From assembly GCA_002633005.1 (NCBI GenBank), contig NMRA01000097.1, positions 84,978-148,977 on the forward strand: a stretch of 64,000 bases of DNA, written 5' to 3'. This document shows, piece after piece, positions 46,501 through 57,705 of this stretch. The notes under the pieces are model-generated. The model did no database searches. It was not told where the DNA came from and saw nothing but the letters and a program-made list of their open reading frames with translations. How positions within the stretch are numbered: position 1 is the first letter of the stretch; each line of letters opens with the position of its first letter. Source of the DNA: Phoronis australis (lineage: Eukaryota > Phoronida > Phoronidae). The translations under genes were made by a program, and so were the position numbers.

Positions 46501-47374
46501 ACTTGCTTATGTGTTTGGGCATCTTAGATATGCAGAAAAATGTGATGATGGAGAACGACTTTCACTTCACGGAAATTCTCAGGGTTTGTAAAGTTGTATT
46601 GACGAAATCATTTTCATCATGTTGCTTTCAAAAATTATTTGGTACTTAGTTTAACAAGTACAGGTTCTCCAGTATGTTTTTTGCTACTGTCAGCATTGCT
46701 ATCGACATAAGTATCTCGTAATATTGCTCAGAGATTACGCGACGGTCAGTCAATTCAAGTTATGTTCTTGATCAAAGTGGCTTAGTCTCTATTCTAGTGT
46801 GCCTGTCATGAACCTGTGATAAGAATATTGAGTGAGTTGAAGAATTGAAAATCATTTCTAGCACTGTTGATTCAGGAAGTTTATATTTATAGTTTTTTTA
46901 TTGCAAATCTTATTTTTGGCAATGTTGCCGACAAATATTGTTCACAGTATTCTATTTTTACTTCCTAATAAATTGTACCTACAAAATCAAATCGACATTT
47001 TTTGATTAATTGGCGCATGTCTTTTTTGACAGCACATCAACGACCTGTCCTGCCAGATAGACGTCGAGGAAACTTTGAAACTGGGTGAAGCAATATACCT
47101 CCAGCTGTGCGAGGCTGAATCTGTTCCCAAGGACGTTAAGCTCATTGTTGGTCTGACTCTGGATCGTGACGACTCAACTGACCAATCACGGTACACAACA
47201 CCAGCACAGACACCAGAGGGTGCCGTTGGTGGCGTCACCGATGACTGCTTGTCCTTGCCATTAATGGAACATGCTGGTAGTGCCGCTAGCTCGGCTGCAA
47301 ACACACGTGCCACAACACCAGACATAGACAGTAATATGGAGATGTTTGAAGAACTTATTGGAGTGATGACGTGA
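31558..47374 (+). CDS. TBC1D15: TBC1D15-type Rab GTPase-activating protein
   Basis: Firm exons are 32561-32665, 34697-34835, 36346-36559, 38435-38546, 39124-39312, 40484-40612, 41257-41363, 41762-41856, 42736-42852, 43447-43547, 44011-44110, 45116-45213, 46467-46583 and 47033-47374 (stop TGA). All phases agree. A candidate first exon (31558/31564-31638, donor GAG|GTAAAA, phase 0) gives about 680 residues; human has about 690. The N-terminal Rab-binding region (YEQDGVFIH, GYGWSYLVFILKDG, GFSKVTNFL) precedes the TBC domain (about residues 318-540). This has LRAEVWKFLLGYY, the arginine finger in IDKDVMRTDR and the glutamine finger in YVQGMSDLLSP, so catalysis should be intact. TBC1D15 acts on Rab7, reaches mitochondria through FIS1 and tunes lysosome contacts and mitophagy. 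Exon 2 has a (GAT)6 run encoding six Asp. The ~25-residue segment between exons 2 and 3 of vertebrate proteins was not found. Family: TBC1D15/17; a single pre-duplication gene is also possible. Confidence 0.94.
33385..34440 (+). mobile_element. Broken LINE (non-LTR retrotransposon) ORF2 C-terminal part
   Basis: The plus-strand frames encode reverse-transcriptase motifs TGVKQGCLLSPFLF and LDYADNIALLSH, then a tail with LLYGSETW, RKWRWIGHTLRRP and GKRNRGRPRMTWRR. The copy is 5' truncated and dead. TAG at 33573-33575 and TGA at 33696-33698 interrupt it. The second catalytic Asp of YADD is Asn (codon 33660-33662), and a frameshift lies in an A-run near 33870-33880. It is inserted in a TBC1D15 intron in the sense direction. 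The clade was not assigned (RTE-like is possible). Confidence 0.88.
35055..35228 (-). mobile_element. tRNA-derived SINE, minus copy
   Basis: On the minus strand TGGCTCAGTGGACTAGAC (A box) and a perfect T-arm CCGGGTTCAAAACCCGG lie 30-50 nt apart. They are followed by a body with GGGGCAGAAA, TTCAGACTTATATTCGTTAG and ACTTAAAAATGTTTGCAA. The same body occurs in plus orientation at 35516-35632. Confidence 0.7.
35270..35515 (+). repeat. ~250-bp interspersed repeat, copy 2
   Basis: This matches the inverted copy at 27830-28085 and ends GGTCATTCCTAGCCCTGG, the reverse of the CAGGGCTTGGAATGACC terminus seen near 24676, 26324 and 63240. It lies between two oppositely oriented SINE bodies. Confidence 0.6.
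35516..35632 (+). mobile_element. SINE body, plus copy
   Basis: Shares GGGGCAGAAA, TTCAGACTTATAT, CCAACAGGTGG and ACTTAAAAATGTTTGCAA with the minus-strand SINE at 35055-35228. Its tRNA-like head is decayed. Confidence 0.6.
35930..36185 (+). repeat. Interspersed repeat family B, copy 1
   Basis: Shares AAAGTTGCATAAAA, CTGAACATT.ATGTCATAT, TGTTATTGAT, CTAAATTTTACTAAAA and CATGGTCA.(A)TGA.CCAATTAAT with 41930-42310, and the first motifs with 49745-50060. It lies just upstream of the TBC1D15 exon at 36346. Confidence 0.6.
41930..42310 (+). repeat. Interspersed repeat family B, copy 2
   Basis: Begins GAAAAATGGCCAAATCTGGC and ends CATGGTCACGTGACCCAATT. Homologous to 35930-36185 and 49745-50060. 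It lies in a TBC1D15 intron and has no open frame. Confidence 0.65.
42601..42716 (+). repeat. 38-bp minisatellite before a TBC1D15 acceptor
   Basis: Units starting CCACCTAA begin at 42601, 42633 and 42671, with a degenerate one at 42709; the full unit is 38 bp. The array ends 20 bp before the exon at 42736, so it supplies much of the branch-point and pyrimidine region. Confidence 0.8.
43530..43775 (+). repeat. ~62-bp tandem repeat duplicating a 5' splice site
   Basis: Four imperfect copies of a unit containing ACATGRTGGTAAGGCTTCC start at the exon end of TBC1D15 exon 43447-43547. Donor-like GT dinucleotides fall at 43548 (GTAAGG, the real site), 43611 (GTAAGA), 43670 (GTAAAG) and 43733 (GTAAGG). 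Confidence 0.8.
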
Positions 47375-48462
47375 TTTGCTGTGAACTTACCAGTTCCTTG
47401 ACAATTGGTCATAGCAGGGTAAAGAAAGGACCCAGTGCCTGTATTTGTAAACTCTTTGGATAGTCAGGTGTGAATTACAGTTGGGTCAAGAAGGAGTTAA
47501 AGCTCCTTGGTTCGAGACAGTGTCTGGTCTCTACCAAGTGTGTGCTCAAATCCTCGGCTATGGATTTAGAGATCCGAATGATAATCCTGTTTCTCGCTCC
47601 TTATGGATAACCTGGATTCTTTGAATATTACAAAAATAATTTCCGTTCATGGAAAATTTTCAAAAGGTATAAAAACCCAAACTTAGCTTGTCATTTGTGG
47701 AGTTATTTTATTCAGTTATCCAGAGCCACAATCTTTATGTCTGCTTTTTGTGGAAAATTGGAATTGAATGGAAGATGCGTGGTGAGTACTCACGGTGATT
47801 ATAGCACTTTTGGATCTAATCTCGTTATTCTCTCTTCATAAGCATATTACTTTTATTGAGACCAGTCATTGGGTTTTCGAGGTTGTGGCCGAGTGTTTGA
47901 GTCTGCCGACTGGATTGGTCTTTACTCTGATATGACATGGGGCTTAGGATTGTCTGTTTAGAGTGGACGTTTATCATAGGTGCCATGTATGAAATATGTG
48001 TCTCTGTCACCTTGGTTAGGTCAGAGCTCAGGTTCAACTCAATTTTTATCCATTCTCATGGGTAGTAGGGGATTCATGAAACTTCAATAAAGCAAGTTTA
48101 CTTTTTGCCTTTTTGATGCAATGACTGTGTCTTGATTTTTATGCTATGTTGTTTAAACCTTTATTTAAAGGGGCTTTAAACTTGCCTTTTGTCACAAAAA
48201 AATCATAAATAATTTAGATGACTCACTATGATGATATTGGTCTCTATTTGACGACAGTCAAAATAAATGCAATTTCTGGACTTGGGGAGAATTAACATTC
48301 TGTGATTGTTTGAGACCATGTTCTACAAACAGAAATTTTATTCTTCAACATCAAAATTTAGGTAAACCAACTATAATGCATTTCTGGAATGTGTTTTTAT
48401 GATTTTGTAGTGGATTCCTGGTGGATAAGCTGTATTTTACACAAAAGACTGTCTGTATAATA
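47375..48462 (+). other. TBC1D15 3' UTR with poly(A) signals
   Basis: AATAAA occurs at 48086-48091 and 48457-48462, giving 3' UTRs of roughly 0.7 and 1.1 kb. Nothing else is recognised in the stretch. Confidence 0.55.
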
Positions 48463-49744
48463 AAATGTAAGACGACAATATCTTGTACTTCTTTTTGTGT
48501 GTATGCGGGTGGGTGTGCAGTCTCATCTCAGACCAGGTGTTGGGTATCTGCTGCTGTATCTCCCAAACCTCCCACAGGATCTTGGCGGATGTTCTTATGA
48601 AGGTTACGTCTTGACGATGAATTTTGGACCTTTCCCATGGTGTGTTCACTAGTAGCAATTATATTTTTTTTACGTTTTTGTCTCTGCATCTTTAGAGTTC
48701 GTGGTGTATTTTCATAAAATTTAGCAAAAATGCGTACATTAACTGGTGATTTAGGTAAGGGGTTTTAGGATTCGCGCGAATCCGAGGCGCGTAGTGCCCA
48801 GAGGGGTTCGAGGTTGGGAGGGTCTTTCCCCTAATGTGTAAGATTTCTGGTTTTTGTAGTCGATTTCATTTTCAAGGAGACTTTTTTAATTTTGATTTTT
48901 GATCCTGTCCAGGGGGTTAACCCCTGAACCCTCCCCCTCCCCGTAGATCCGCCTCTGATTAAGAAGATGACTGTACCTTTCTATTTTCGGATGGATTTGG
49001 TTTATTTTGCTTCACCTAGTATACACCCGTACCCAGCATGTGACTTGGGAGGTGGGAAGCTAATAGAAACCAATCAAATTCGCACCTCATTATGTAGACT
49101 ATTACCCCCTCGTCATGTGAAGACATCATGCTACACGCGACATTAAGTTTCATTATGCATGGGCCAACATTATCCATCATTGGAAATGAACAAGAAAGAG
49201 AAAATATCCAATGTTTGTGGATGTGGCTAGAGGCAGTTTTCAAAGTGTTGTGTTAAAGCTGTGTCCTCTTGGTTCGTGAAATGTATGTTGACGAAACTGA
49301 TAGTCGGTAACGCAGGATCGCACTCGTTTCTGAGAAACAATGTAGCATACAAGGACAAAAGCCAAGTATACTAAAGTGAAATGACGTCAAACTATGACAA
49401 AGTGTATATTATGAAATAGACACTTAACTGCAGTGGACACCGGAATAGCTTACTGACCATGCGCGCACACAACGNAGCCCCCCCCCCCCCATTTGGTGAT
49501 TTGGGCAAAAAGGTCATCCTTAGAGAAACAAAAAGTAGAAAACAGACAGAAGTCCGCTAAAGAGGCAGGAAACAAAACTCGGCAAATGCGCAATTCATAG
49601 CTCAGAACGTATCCCGCTTTTCTTTTACTATAAGGTCCATATTCCCAAAAATTCTAGCCCCCCCCCCTTTTTAGGCTGGGTGCGCGCATGCTGACTACAA
49701 AATATCACGACTCCTCTCAAAATATCGGGCATCTCAAGTTCTTG
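48463..49744. other. Repeat-rich intergenic DNA
   Basis: A decayed piece of family A (minus orientation) lies at 48645-48735 (ACTAGTAGCAATT, TTTTCATAAAATTTAGC). A right end of a CAGAGGCGGATCTACGGGG-type element lies at about 48942-48958. A possible small element at 49456-49692 has inverted GCGCGCA-containing ends and poly-C tracts, one holding an N. No gene was seen. Confidence 0.4.
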
Positions 49745-50060
49745 AAGGTTATATCAAACTAGAAAAATGGCCAATTTGGCTAACTTCAGAACGTTGTCCC
49801 AGTCTCGCAAATGGCTTATCGGATTATTTCAAACTTTCTGATATTATGCCTAGTGCACTTCTCTACAAAACGCGTTTAGGAATTGCTTTTAAAATGTTGC
49901 AATTTTGTATTAGAAGATATCAAAAATATGAGTTATAGTGTTTTTATGAAAAATAAAGGTTGGATAAAACAAAAATAAAGCAATATTAAAAAACATCAGC
50001 AACAGAGATTTTATCTTGAACATTTGAATCAAACAAAATTTGGTCACTGTAGATCTATTG
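49745..50060 (+). repeat. Interspersed repeat family B, copy 3
   Basis: Begins GAAAAATGGCCAATTTGGC and shares ACAAAAATAAAGCAATATT-like and TTGAACATTTG.ATCA motifs with 41930-42310. Confidence 0.6.
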
Positions 50061-50984
50061 ATGCCGTGATGAATCGTGGTGATTGCCGATAACAATGGCT
50101 TACTGTCAAAAATTAGAATCTCATTTGTGTTCACGAAATCTCCGTACTTTTCATATTGAGTGTTGTCTGTCTTAATATCATGCGCCTCAGCAGTTTACTG
50201 GGGCTAACCGAATGTTTATAAAAGAACATAAATTGTATACCAAAAAATATATCTGGAACTGAACGATACGCCTACAGCAATGCACATTGTCGATCAAAAA
50301 CAGTTTGAACACTATAAACTGATAGAAGGCCTTTCAAAATACAAGTTAAGCAATGAATCAACTAGACGAGAAGACCCCTAGCCACGCATGCGAAAATGGC
50401 ACAGTATGATCTCACCTGTTGATGGAGTGTACACATGCATTACGTCATCACGTGAGGGGGTTGGAAAAGATGATGATTTTCGACAGAGAAAGCCTAAGTA
50501 AGAAGAGTTAGTCTCATAGTGACGTCATCAAGCGCTTTATTAGAACCGGAACCTGCCACCTCACGCTTCTAAGATTTGATGACATTTTATTAAGCCTGCC
50601 TTATCAACATATACACAGACCAACGACAGCCCCTCGGCCATCGGCAGACAATACAGTGATCGACGAAGGGCATCAGGGCATGATCACTGGACATCCAGCG
50701 ACAGGCGTGGTCATGTTTTGCAGTTGCGGACGGGGTTTTCCTTGTGAGCTTGTTACATATAAATGCAGTTTTGCGACGGATTTTTTTTCATTTTTGCAAC
50801 CAATATGCCAGATTGTTTTATTGTAATTTTACACTACTATATCTCAAGTTTCAATGTTAAATCTCAAGTTTCAAGTTAGCTCTACAGATTGCCGCCGGGA
50901 TTCAGTGGAGACTGGCCACAGAGTACAACAGAATGCATCCACTACTCATGCACCGCAAATGGTGAGCTTCAAGGGGTGTTTTGG
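50061..50984. other. Intergenic, nothing recognised
   Basis: There are several CRE-like or half CRE-like ACGTCA words (for example about 50450 and 50521) but no exon structure with matching splice phases. Confidence 0.3.
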
Positions 50985-52353
50985 TATCATAAAAATGACC
51001 ATCACTGGCGCAGAATATGTCAAACCCGGCAGTCCGAAATGGGAAGTCTTCATCTCTCTATAACAAAAATATTTACGAAATTCACTAAAGAACTCCAAAG
51101 TTATAAGTGCAAACGTAGAAACTAAAATTGCCACTAGCGTACACAGACGTTAGTCATAACCCGCCATCATAGAACTCACACTCTAACGTCACAGATAACG
51201 TGTGAAGGACCCCAACCAATTTAAATGGTCTGTGCAGGAGACAGCGATAGTCAGACGTCCGTTCGTAGTGAACAGTCACTGTCAAATTTAATAACAGATC
51301 TACAGCCAAGGTCTCAAAAATACAAAATCACTGCAAGAGCTAGGCCGCCAGGGTTGTTAAACCCAGTGAACTACATCTTAATTAATCTCATTGGTTTGAA
51401 ATCGCCTTCAGCAATGGTCTTCTCATCAGGAACGCAACTGCAGAGTTTAAAAATGATCCATTGAGCTGCTTGGTGGACAATAAAAACAGCCAGCAGGTGT
51501 TGCAGAATATGTCGAATCTTCTCAATAATAAATAGGCATGTTTGCCAAAATTCACGAAAGTCCACCTGTAATTCAAACAACAGAGGCAAAAGTAAAAAAT
51601 GTAAAATTGCCATGCACTAAGGGGCATAGCTGCATAGCTATAGTCCAATTGGTCCGACACTCGTAGTTATCTGTTGCCAACTCCGTAGGAACACAACTGC
51701 CAAAATTTCAAAAAGATCCTTCAAAGAGTTAAGAGGGTACAGCTATGGACATAAAAATGCCACTAAGAAGCGCCAGAGCAATAAACCCGCTCGAAAATCA
51801 ACGACATTTGCGGTCTTCTCATCAGGAACAAATCTGCATTGTTCGTGATGAACCTCTGAAATCCTTGCAGACTGAGGCGAATCTACAGAGGGTCGAAGGG
51901 GTTCAAACCTGGCCATCCCCAACGTCGGGACAGAATCAAAAATAAAAATTGAAATAATATCACCAGAAAAACGAAATCAGCTGCTAAAAACAAAAAAAAT
52001 CTATGCGCCTCGGATTCGCTACTGAAAACGTAGATCTGCCTTATCGGAGAGAGGATAATGACAAATGTACTAAAAAATTAAACTACCCTCCAGGAAGCGA
52101 AAAATTAGTTAAACCCGTTATCGCCTTCTTAATAAAAACCTACCTCCCAAATTTCATGAAAATCCACCAAGGAACTCAAAATATGCAGAGGCAAACATAA
52201 CAAATGAAATTACCTCTCGAGGACAGAGGGGAGGTCGGTTAAGTCCGAAATTTGTCGCTTCCTGCTTTCCAGTAGACGTCTTCTCAGCAACGGACGCCGG
52301 ACAGAGATGAGAGCTATATGCACCCACATATATAAATATTTTGGCTCATAAAA
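50985..52353 (+). repeat. Degenerate copy of repeat family A
   Basis: Recognisable pieces include ATAAAAATGACCATCACTGG (50986 on), AACTAAAATTGCCACTAGCG, GACATAAAAATGCCACTAAG and the terminal block ACGGACGCCGGACAGAG followed by CACCCACATATATAAATAT near 52320-52340. All short frames here are repeat-derived. Confidence 0.6.
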
Positions 52354-53764
52354 AGCGGTCTTTTTAAAAAACACCTTGTTTCCCCACACTATCCTCACCC
52401 CTCTGACGCAGCTAGGTGTGAATTAAAAATTAAAATTTGTCATTAAAATCATATAGACGGAATCCCCAACGAATTGGCGGTTCTTCCAAAAAAGAGGTGT
52501 GTGGTTGTGATAATGTAATTCGAGGCTGGGCAAGGTGGGTTCATATCATGATTACGGGTTATGTCAGAGGGGAGGGGGACGACAGACGTAATACGTGAAA
52601 GATCCTTAATCAACTAGCTTTTACGACAAAGTATTGTGGCCTACATCGGTGGGTATTTTAGTAATTACGTCTACTGACTTGCAACATCCGCGAAGTTGGT
52701 ATTTTTGATTTAGTTTTGTAACGTATTCTGGTTTTCTGGTTTGGTTTGTGATCAAAATAGAGTCCATTGGTGCGAAAACGCTTGCATTTTAGCCAGACGA
52801 CTTGTCCCAGTGAGAAGAGGTAAATTTCGTCAGCATTAGTTTGTTTTTTCAGCTCCCCGAGAGTCGCTTTTATTGATTGTGTTTGTTGTGCTTCAGCTTG
52901 ACAAGGGTAGGTGCACTTGATAGATTGTTTGCATGCATATGTAGAATTTCTACGTATCTCATATATAGCAGACAATTGTAGTCATATTGCAAAACTTTTC
53001 TTCTTATAGTCGGCATTTTGAGGCTTGTAGATCGTGAGCAATTAAGTTATTTCTTGGCCATTGTCGGTCTCAAATTACATTCATTTGAACTTTTAAAAAA
53101 TATGACCGTTACAATCAGACTCAAAAGAAGTCGTAGCAGAAATCCATTGTTCGGAACATTTTAATGTCCACTGCATTCAGTTTGAGGACCGAATGGGTTC
53201 TGCGTCAAAAAAGTTAACTTCAATTGAATTTTTATTCATTGTTATAATTTTCCACGAATCCATTTTTCTTTGAAAGCATTCACACCACAAAATATTGAAA
53301 GCTACATTGTAAAACGTTAGTCAGGAGACATTGTAAAGTGTTAGTCGGGAGCATCTCACACAACAACAAGCAAACAGTGGCTCTATATGGCATACTGATG
53401 ACAAAGTGGAAAAATGCACCCATTAAAAAATGAATCATCCGGCGTTGTAATTTGTTTTGTTTTGCATGCACGTGTTTTTGGCGCACCCCAAAAGCGCTAC
53501 AAGGCGCCCTAAAAGTGTTTTGACGCTCCAAAAAGCGCGTTTGCACACCCTCCCTCTATAAGAGCCTACACTGAGTACAGAAGACCTGGGACACCTCGGC
53601 CTCCCTTCCACACCACCAGTGCACGCAAACAAATATATATCGCCTGGGAAACTTGAAGGCATTGATTTATTTAGAAAAGGATGTCACATTCACACTCAGT
53701 CTTAAAAAACATCAAGATCAACCCGGACCGGCCGGGCTTCGTTACGATGCGATTTCTTAAAGTC
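52354..53764. other. Intergenic, no gene recognised
   Basis: Mostly unremarkable sequence. At 53305-53350 the words CATTGTAAARYGTTAGTC occur twice in tandem. The AAGTC preceding 53765 is part of a flanking duplication. Confidence 0.3.
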
Positions 53765-54007
53765 CATAGGCGGATTTAGGAGGGGGGTGGGTCAAACCTA
53801 ACTTAAGACGATTTCCAAAGCAATCGCGTCAGGCCAACACAAAAAATGGATTTGATCTTTTGGGCAATTGAAGACTATTTTAAATACAACAAATTTGTTA
53901 CGAACTGATTGCACAAAATATAAAACGTGTAATAAGCATTACAAAAAGAAGTAGGTTTCGCGCGCAAACGCTGTGGTCTCTTGCACTTAGAATTAAATCA
54001 GAAGTTC

Positions 54008-54066
54008 AATCGTGGTGGTGCAGTAAAGCACGCGCGCTTCATCCGCCAGGTCGTGAGATCGACTCT
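54008..54066 (+). repeat. tRNA-like SINE head remnant
   Basis: GTGGTGGTGCAGTAAAGCAC (A-box region) is followed by CCAGGTCGTGAGATCGACTC (B-box region), as in tRNA-derived SINEs. It lies in the extra segment of the left arm of the foldback element. Confidence 0.4.
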
Positions 54067-54162
54067 GTGTTAGGCCCTACTTGCAGTTTTTACTGTTTGA
54101 CATGTTCTCCGTGTTTTTTTTTGTTTTTATTTTTTTTGCCTTTTTTCTTGGATAATACATCA

Positions 54163-54219
54163 GCCTTGCGTTCAATAAGGCAAGCGCTTCGAAGCGCTTT
54201 GCCTTATTGAACGCAAGGC
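54163..54219. repeat. 57-bp near-perfect palindrome
   Basis: GCCTTGCGTTCAATAAGGCA plus AGCGCTTC is followed immediately by its complement, with one extra A in the right arm. It would extrude as a 28-bp hairpin with almost no loop. Confidence 0.9.
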
Positions 54220-54334
54220 AGGGATCAAGGAAAATGCTTGATTTTTAGAGGAAAAAACAGAAAAATTTGATGGGCGGTGCTATGCGCATCTACAATGTGC
54301 TTTGCGCAAATGTTTACAGACAAAATGTTGCCCC

Positions 54335-55625
54335 CCCTTGTAGACCGGCAGCCCACAGCACTTAGCATAGATGAACGAGGTACCAACATCTGACCACGGG
54401 AGCATTTAGAATCCACCCCAGTGTGCACAGAAATGGACGTCTGCCGTTGTCTGCACTCTGGGTGTGACCCCTGGGGGCCTTACAAAGGGCCCAAAAAATG
54501 AGCTAGACTAGATATTCGAGGTACCAACCAAAACTGATTTAAAACGAACAATAGCACCGCAATGAACACGGAATGACCCATGACAGACAAATTGCACTCT
54601 GGAATGGGTCCGGCAGAAACCAAAAAAGGACCCCCCAAAAATGAGCTAGCACATACATTCGAGGTACCACACAAAACCAATTCCATATGATTAAATACAT
54701 GTCACAGATCACTAAATGCCCTATGACAGACAAATTACACTCTGGATTGTGCCCGGCAGAAACCCCCAAAAATCTCAACCATGGTATGCCATCAAAAATT
54801 TGAGCTAGACTAGATTTTCGAAGTACCGGCCAAAACTGGTTTTAAACGAACAAAAGTACCGCACTGAACACCAAATGACCCATGACAGACAAATTGTACT
54901 CTGGAATGTGTCCGGCAGAAACCAAAAAAGGACTCCCCAAAAATGAGCTAGCACACACATCCGAGGTACCACACAAAGCCAATTAAATGCGACTCAATAC
55001 ATGTCACGGATCACTAAATGCCCTATGACAGACAAATTACACTCTGGATTGTGCCCGGCAGAAACCCCCAAAAATCTAAACCATAGTATGCCATCGAATT
55101 TGAGCTAGACTAGATTTTCGAGGTACCGGCTAAAACTGGTTTTAAACGAACAATAGTACCGCACTGAACACCAAATGACCCATGACAGACAAATTACACT
55201 CTGGAATGGGTCCGGCAGAAACCAAAAAAGCCCCCCCCCCCCAAGAAAAAAATGAGCCAGTACATACATTCGAGGTACCACACAAAACCAATTCCATGAG
55301 ATTCAATACATGTGACAGGTCACTAAATGCCCTATGACAGACAAAATACACTCTGGATTGTGCGTGGCAGAAACTCTCAAAAATCTCAAGCACAGTATAA
55401 TTATGCTATCGAAACTTTGAGGTACATTAGATACCCGAGGTACCGGCTAAAACTGACTTCAGTTAAAACCAATAATCGTGCCGCACCAGAGACCCACGAC
55501 AGACAACAAAGTGTGCTGTGGAAGGCGTTCGCCAGAAACTCAATTACACCGTAAAAGGAGCTAGGTCACCATTCGAGGTACCACAATAAACAATTCCATG
55601 TGATTCAAATAGATATACCCTATGA
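54335..55625 (+). repeat. Left inverted arm with ~300-bp subrepeats
   Basis: About 3.5 units begin at TTCGAGGTACC-like words near 54515, 54818, 55118 and 55435. Each contains two half-units of ~150 bp. The outermost part (GACCGGCAGCCCA, CATAGATGAACGAGGTACCA, GGACGTCTGCCGTTGTCTGC) is matched in reverse at 59700-59855. Confidence 0.8.
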
Positions 55626-56264
55626 CAGTTAAACGCCAACCCCAGAAAACTCAACTACCGGTAAGTCATTTTGGAAATATATGACATATTAGATGAGTTT
55701 TACTTTTGCGTCTACTGAGCTCTCACCGGCACTGGTTGTCAAATAGATGATGGCGGAGAGTAAGTATTTTGGAAAGTACCTGATAACAGTAAAACTTTGG
55801 GATACCAGGAACTGTCTAAAACCAATCCACTCAATGAACTTTAAGAACGCAAATTGTGTAAAATATAAAGCGCTATCAAAACTGCCAACAGAAAGGATAC
55901 GTCAGTGATAACATATGGCCCCTAAATTTGCGCTAGATCGAGGAACCACGAAAATTATTTCCAAAGAGCCCTTTCATCCCATTGACTACTAAACAATACG
56001 TTGAAAGAGTGAAAGTAACAGACGTGTTTTTAAAAACCTTCTTTAATCAAAATAAACTACATGAAATAGAGCAACACTTTCAAACAGCATCGTAACAGAT
56101 AATTAAAATCACTGTGTCGACGAGAACGTCAAGCTACTACATGTATATGTTTAATGTCAACAGTAGTTTCCTGTTAGTTTTTAATACGTTTCAATATCAG
56201 ATCCGTCACTGCTACTCCAGCTTGATTCGGGCTCGCTTGTTTCGTCATAGCCCATTTCCTCTAC

Positions 56265-57020
56265 CTATTGATCGGCTTGGATTTCTTGTAAAAGACCAGC
56301 ATCTTCAAAAAGGACACCAGGAACGGCAGATCCACAAAACCATTCGGGAGTGTAATATCCATCTTGTACCTTCCAACCGTAGGTAAGAGGATCCAAACCG
56401 TTTCCCGGATTGGCCAAATCCACTTGACCCCAAAGCAAGGCAACATAATGGGCTCGTTTGAGCTTGTTCAACAGTGTCTTTCGGCAAGGAGGAAGCAATG
56501 CGCAGTCAATCTTCTTGATGTTGGACATCGGCTTTTCCTGAAATAAATAGTGAGAAAATTTTATTGACGAGGGACCAATTGTCTAAAAGCTGACGAACAA
56601 AAACATAAAACCTCACCACCATTTACTGTTTTTTAAGTATGACGTGAAACTGGGCCTTTTGGTTTAACACAATGAAAACATTTGAAATTATTTTCGTTGC
56701 TTTTATGAACTATATTTTATCAATTACAGTTATTACCTTGTTCATTTTTCCGGTCATCTCGATTAATTTCAGATATCTCGCTTCATTGACATCTTTGACT
56801 CCTTCCTTCACTAAATAGGAGGCATATATTCTTCTAACTTTCTTTCGTCTGGGACATCTACGCTTATTAAATCTGAGAAAAAGCTGATAAGTGTCCCAGA
56901 TGAGTCTTTCATCAGGATTTCCAGAGGCCTCACTTTCCCTTTCCTATACATTGTTGCTGTGACGTCACACCCTGTCATTGCATGCAGACCAGGCAATGCT
57001 GCAGCGAGACCCTTTGTTAC
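56265..57020 (-). pseudogene. PIN/FEN-like HAMTGCD-family gene, C-terminal exons, frameshifted
   Basis: Two minus-strand exons are visible. The first runs from about 57020 to 56737 (donor AAG|GTAATA) and the second from 56537 to 56265 (acceptor TTTATTTCAG, phase 0). The first encodes AAALPGLHAMTGCDVTATMY then RKGKVRPLEIL. The second encodes IDCALLPPCRKTLLNKLKRA, HYVALLWGQVD and YGWKVQDGYY, typical of a multicopy gene family in aquatic animal genomes that I recall as having a PIN/FEN-like nuclease fold. A one-base shift near 56830-56840 breaks exon 1: frame DERKLEEY stops, while frame RKKVRRIYASYLVKEG continues to the donor. A plausible upstream exon is 58784-58656 (MGPQETKTNYRKLLFTKAFV, donor GTG|GTAAGT). 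The nuclease assignment is from memory. Confidence 0.6.
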
Positions 57021-57239
57021 AGAAACACGTCGTTGTTTTTATGATCGACATATGTCCCGAATAATAGATAAATGATACGTGCGTCGCAAGCTCGTTACCA
57101 GAGATGAAAAGGAGACCGAGGTAGGCGATATAAGGTCATTTATTATGACTAGTACAATTACAATAAAATGAATACAGGTAAATAACGTATAATAGGTACT
57201 CTCTGATAAGATGGGCAATAAAAAGCGCCACAAGAGATG

Positions 57240-57705
57240 TTGTAAGACAGCTCATGCCCATCTCCGCAGGGACGCAGGAAGGGAGAGAAAGGAAAAGAAA
57301 AGGGGTGCAGGACTACTTACAAACGCTGTCAGCCGGATACCCAACCCGGGAAGAAAATTAGATAAATGACGGAAAAACAAGGGAGAAAAAACGACCTTAA
57401 ATTCAACAAACGAACAGGTAAGCTAGAGCACAAAAGGCGGGGTACGCAAACTAAAATGAAACGAGAGAGGAACGAAAAAATCAAAGCTAAGGACAAGATA
57501 AAAAATGGCTAACAGAGAATAACAAAATAGCTAACATAAGAGAAATAAAGCAAACAATAGTCGGATTACAAAGGTAGATTAACAAGTTAAGAATAAATGA
57601 ACACAAAATATAGCCCGAGGCCTAACAAAATGTCTAAAAGGGAGTATATAAGGACTGGCAAGGTGACTTAAAAAAAATAAAATACAAAATAAACTACAAG
57701 TGAGA
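57240..57705. other. Purine-rich non-coding core sequence of the foldback element
   Basis: The plus strand is strongly A/G-rich, with no frame or motif recognised. It may be the 3' flank of the recombinase fragment. Confidence 0.3.

Noticed and set aside
46987-47412. 141-residue minus-strand frame
   Set aside because: It is antisense to the last TBC1D15 exon.
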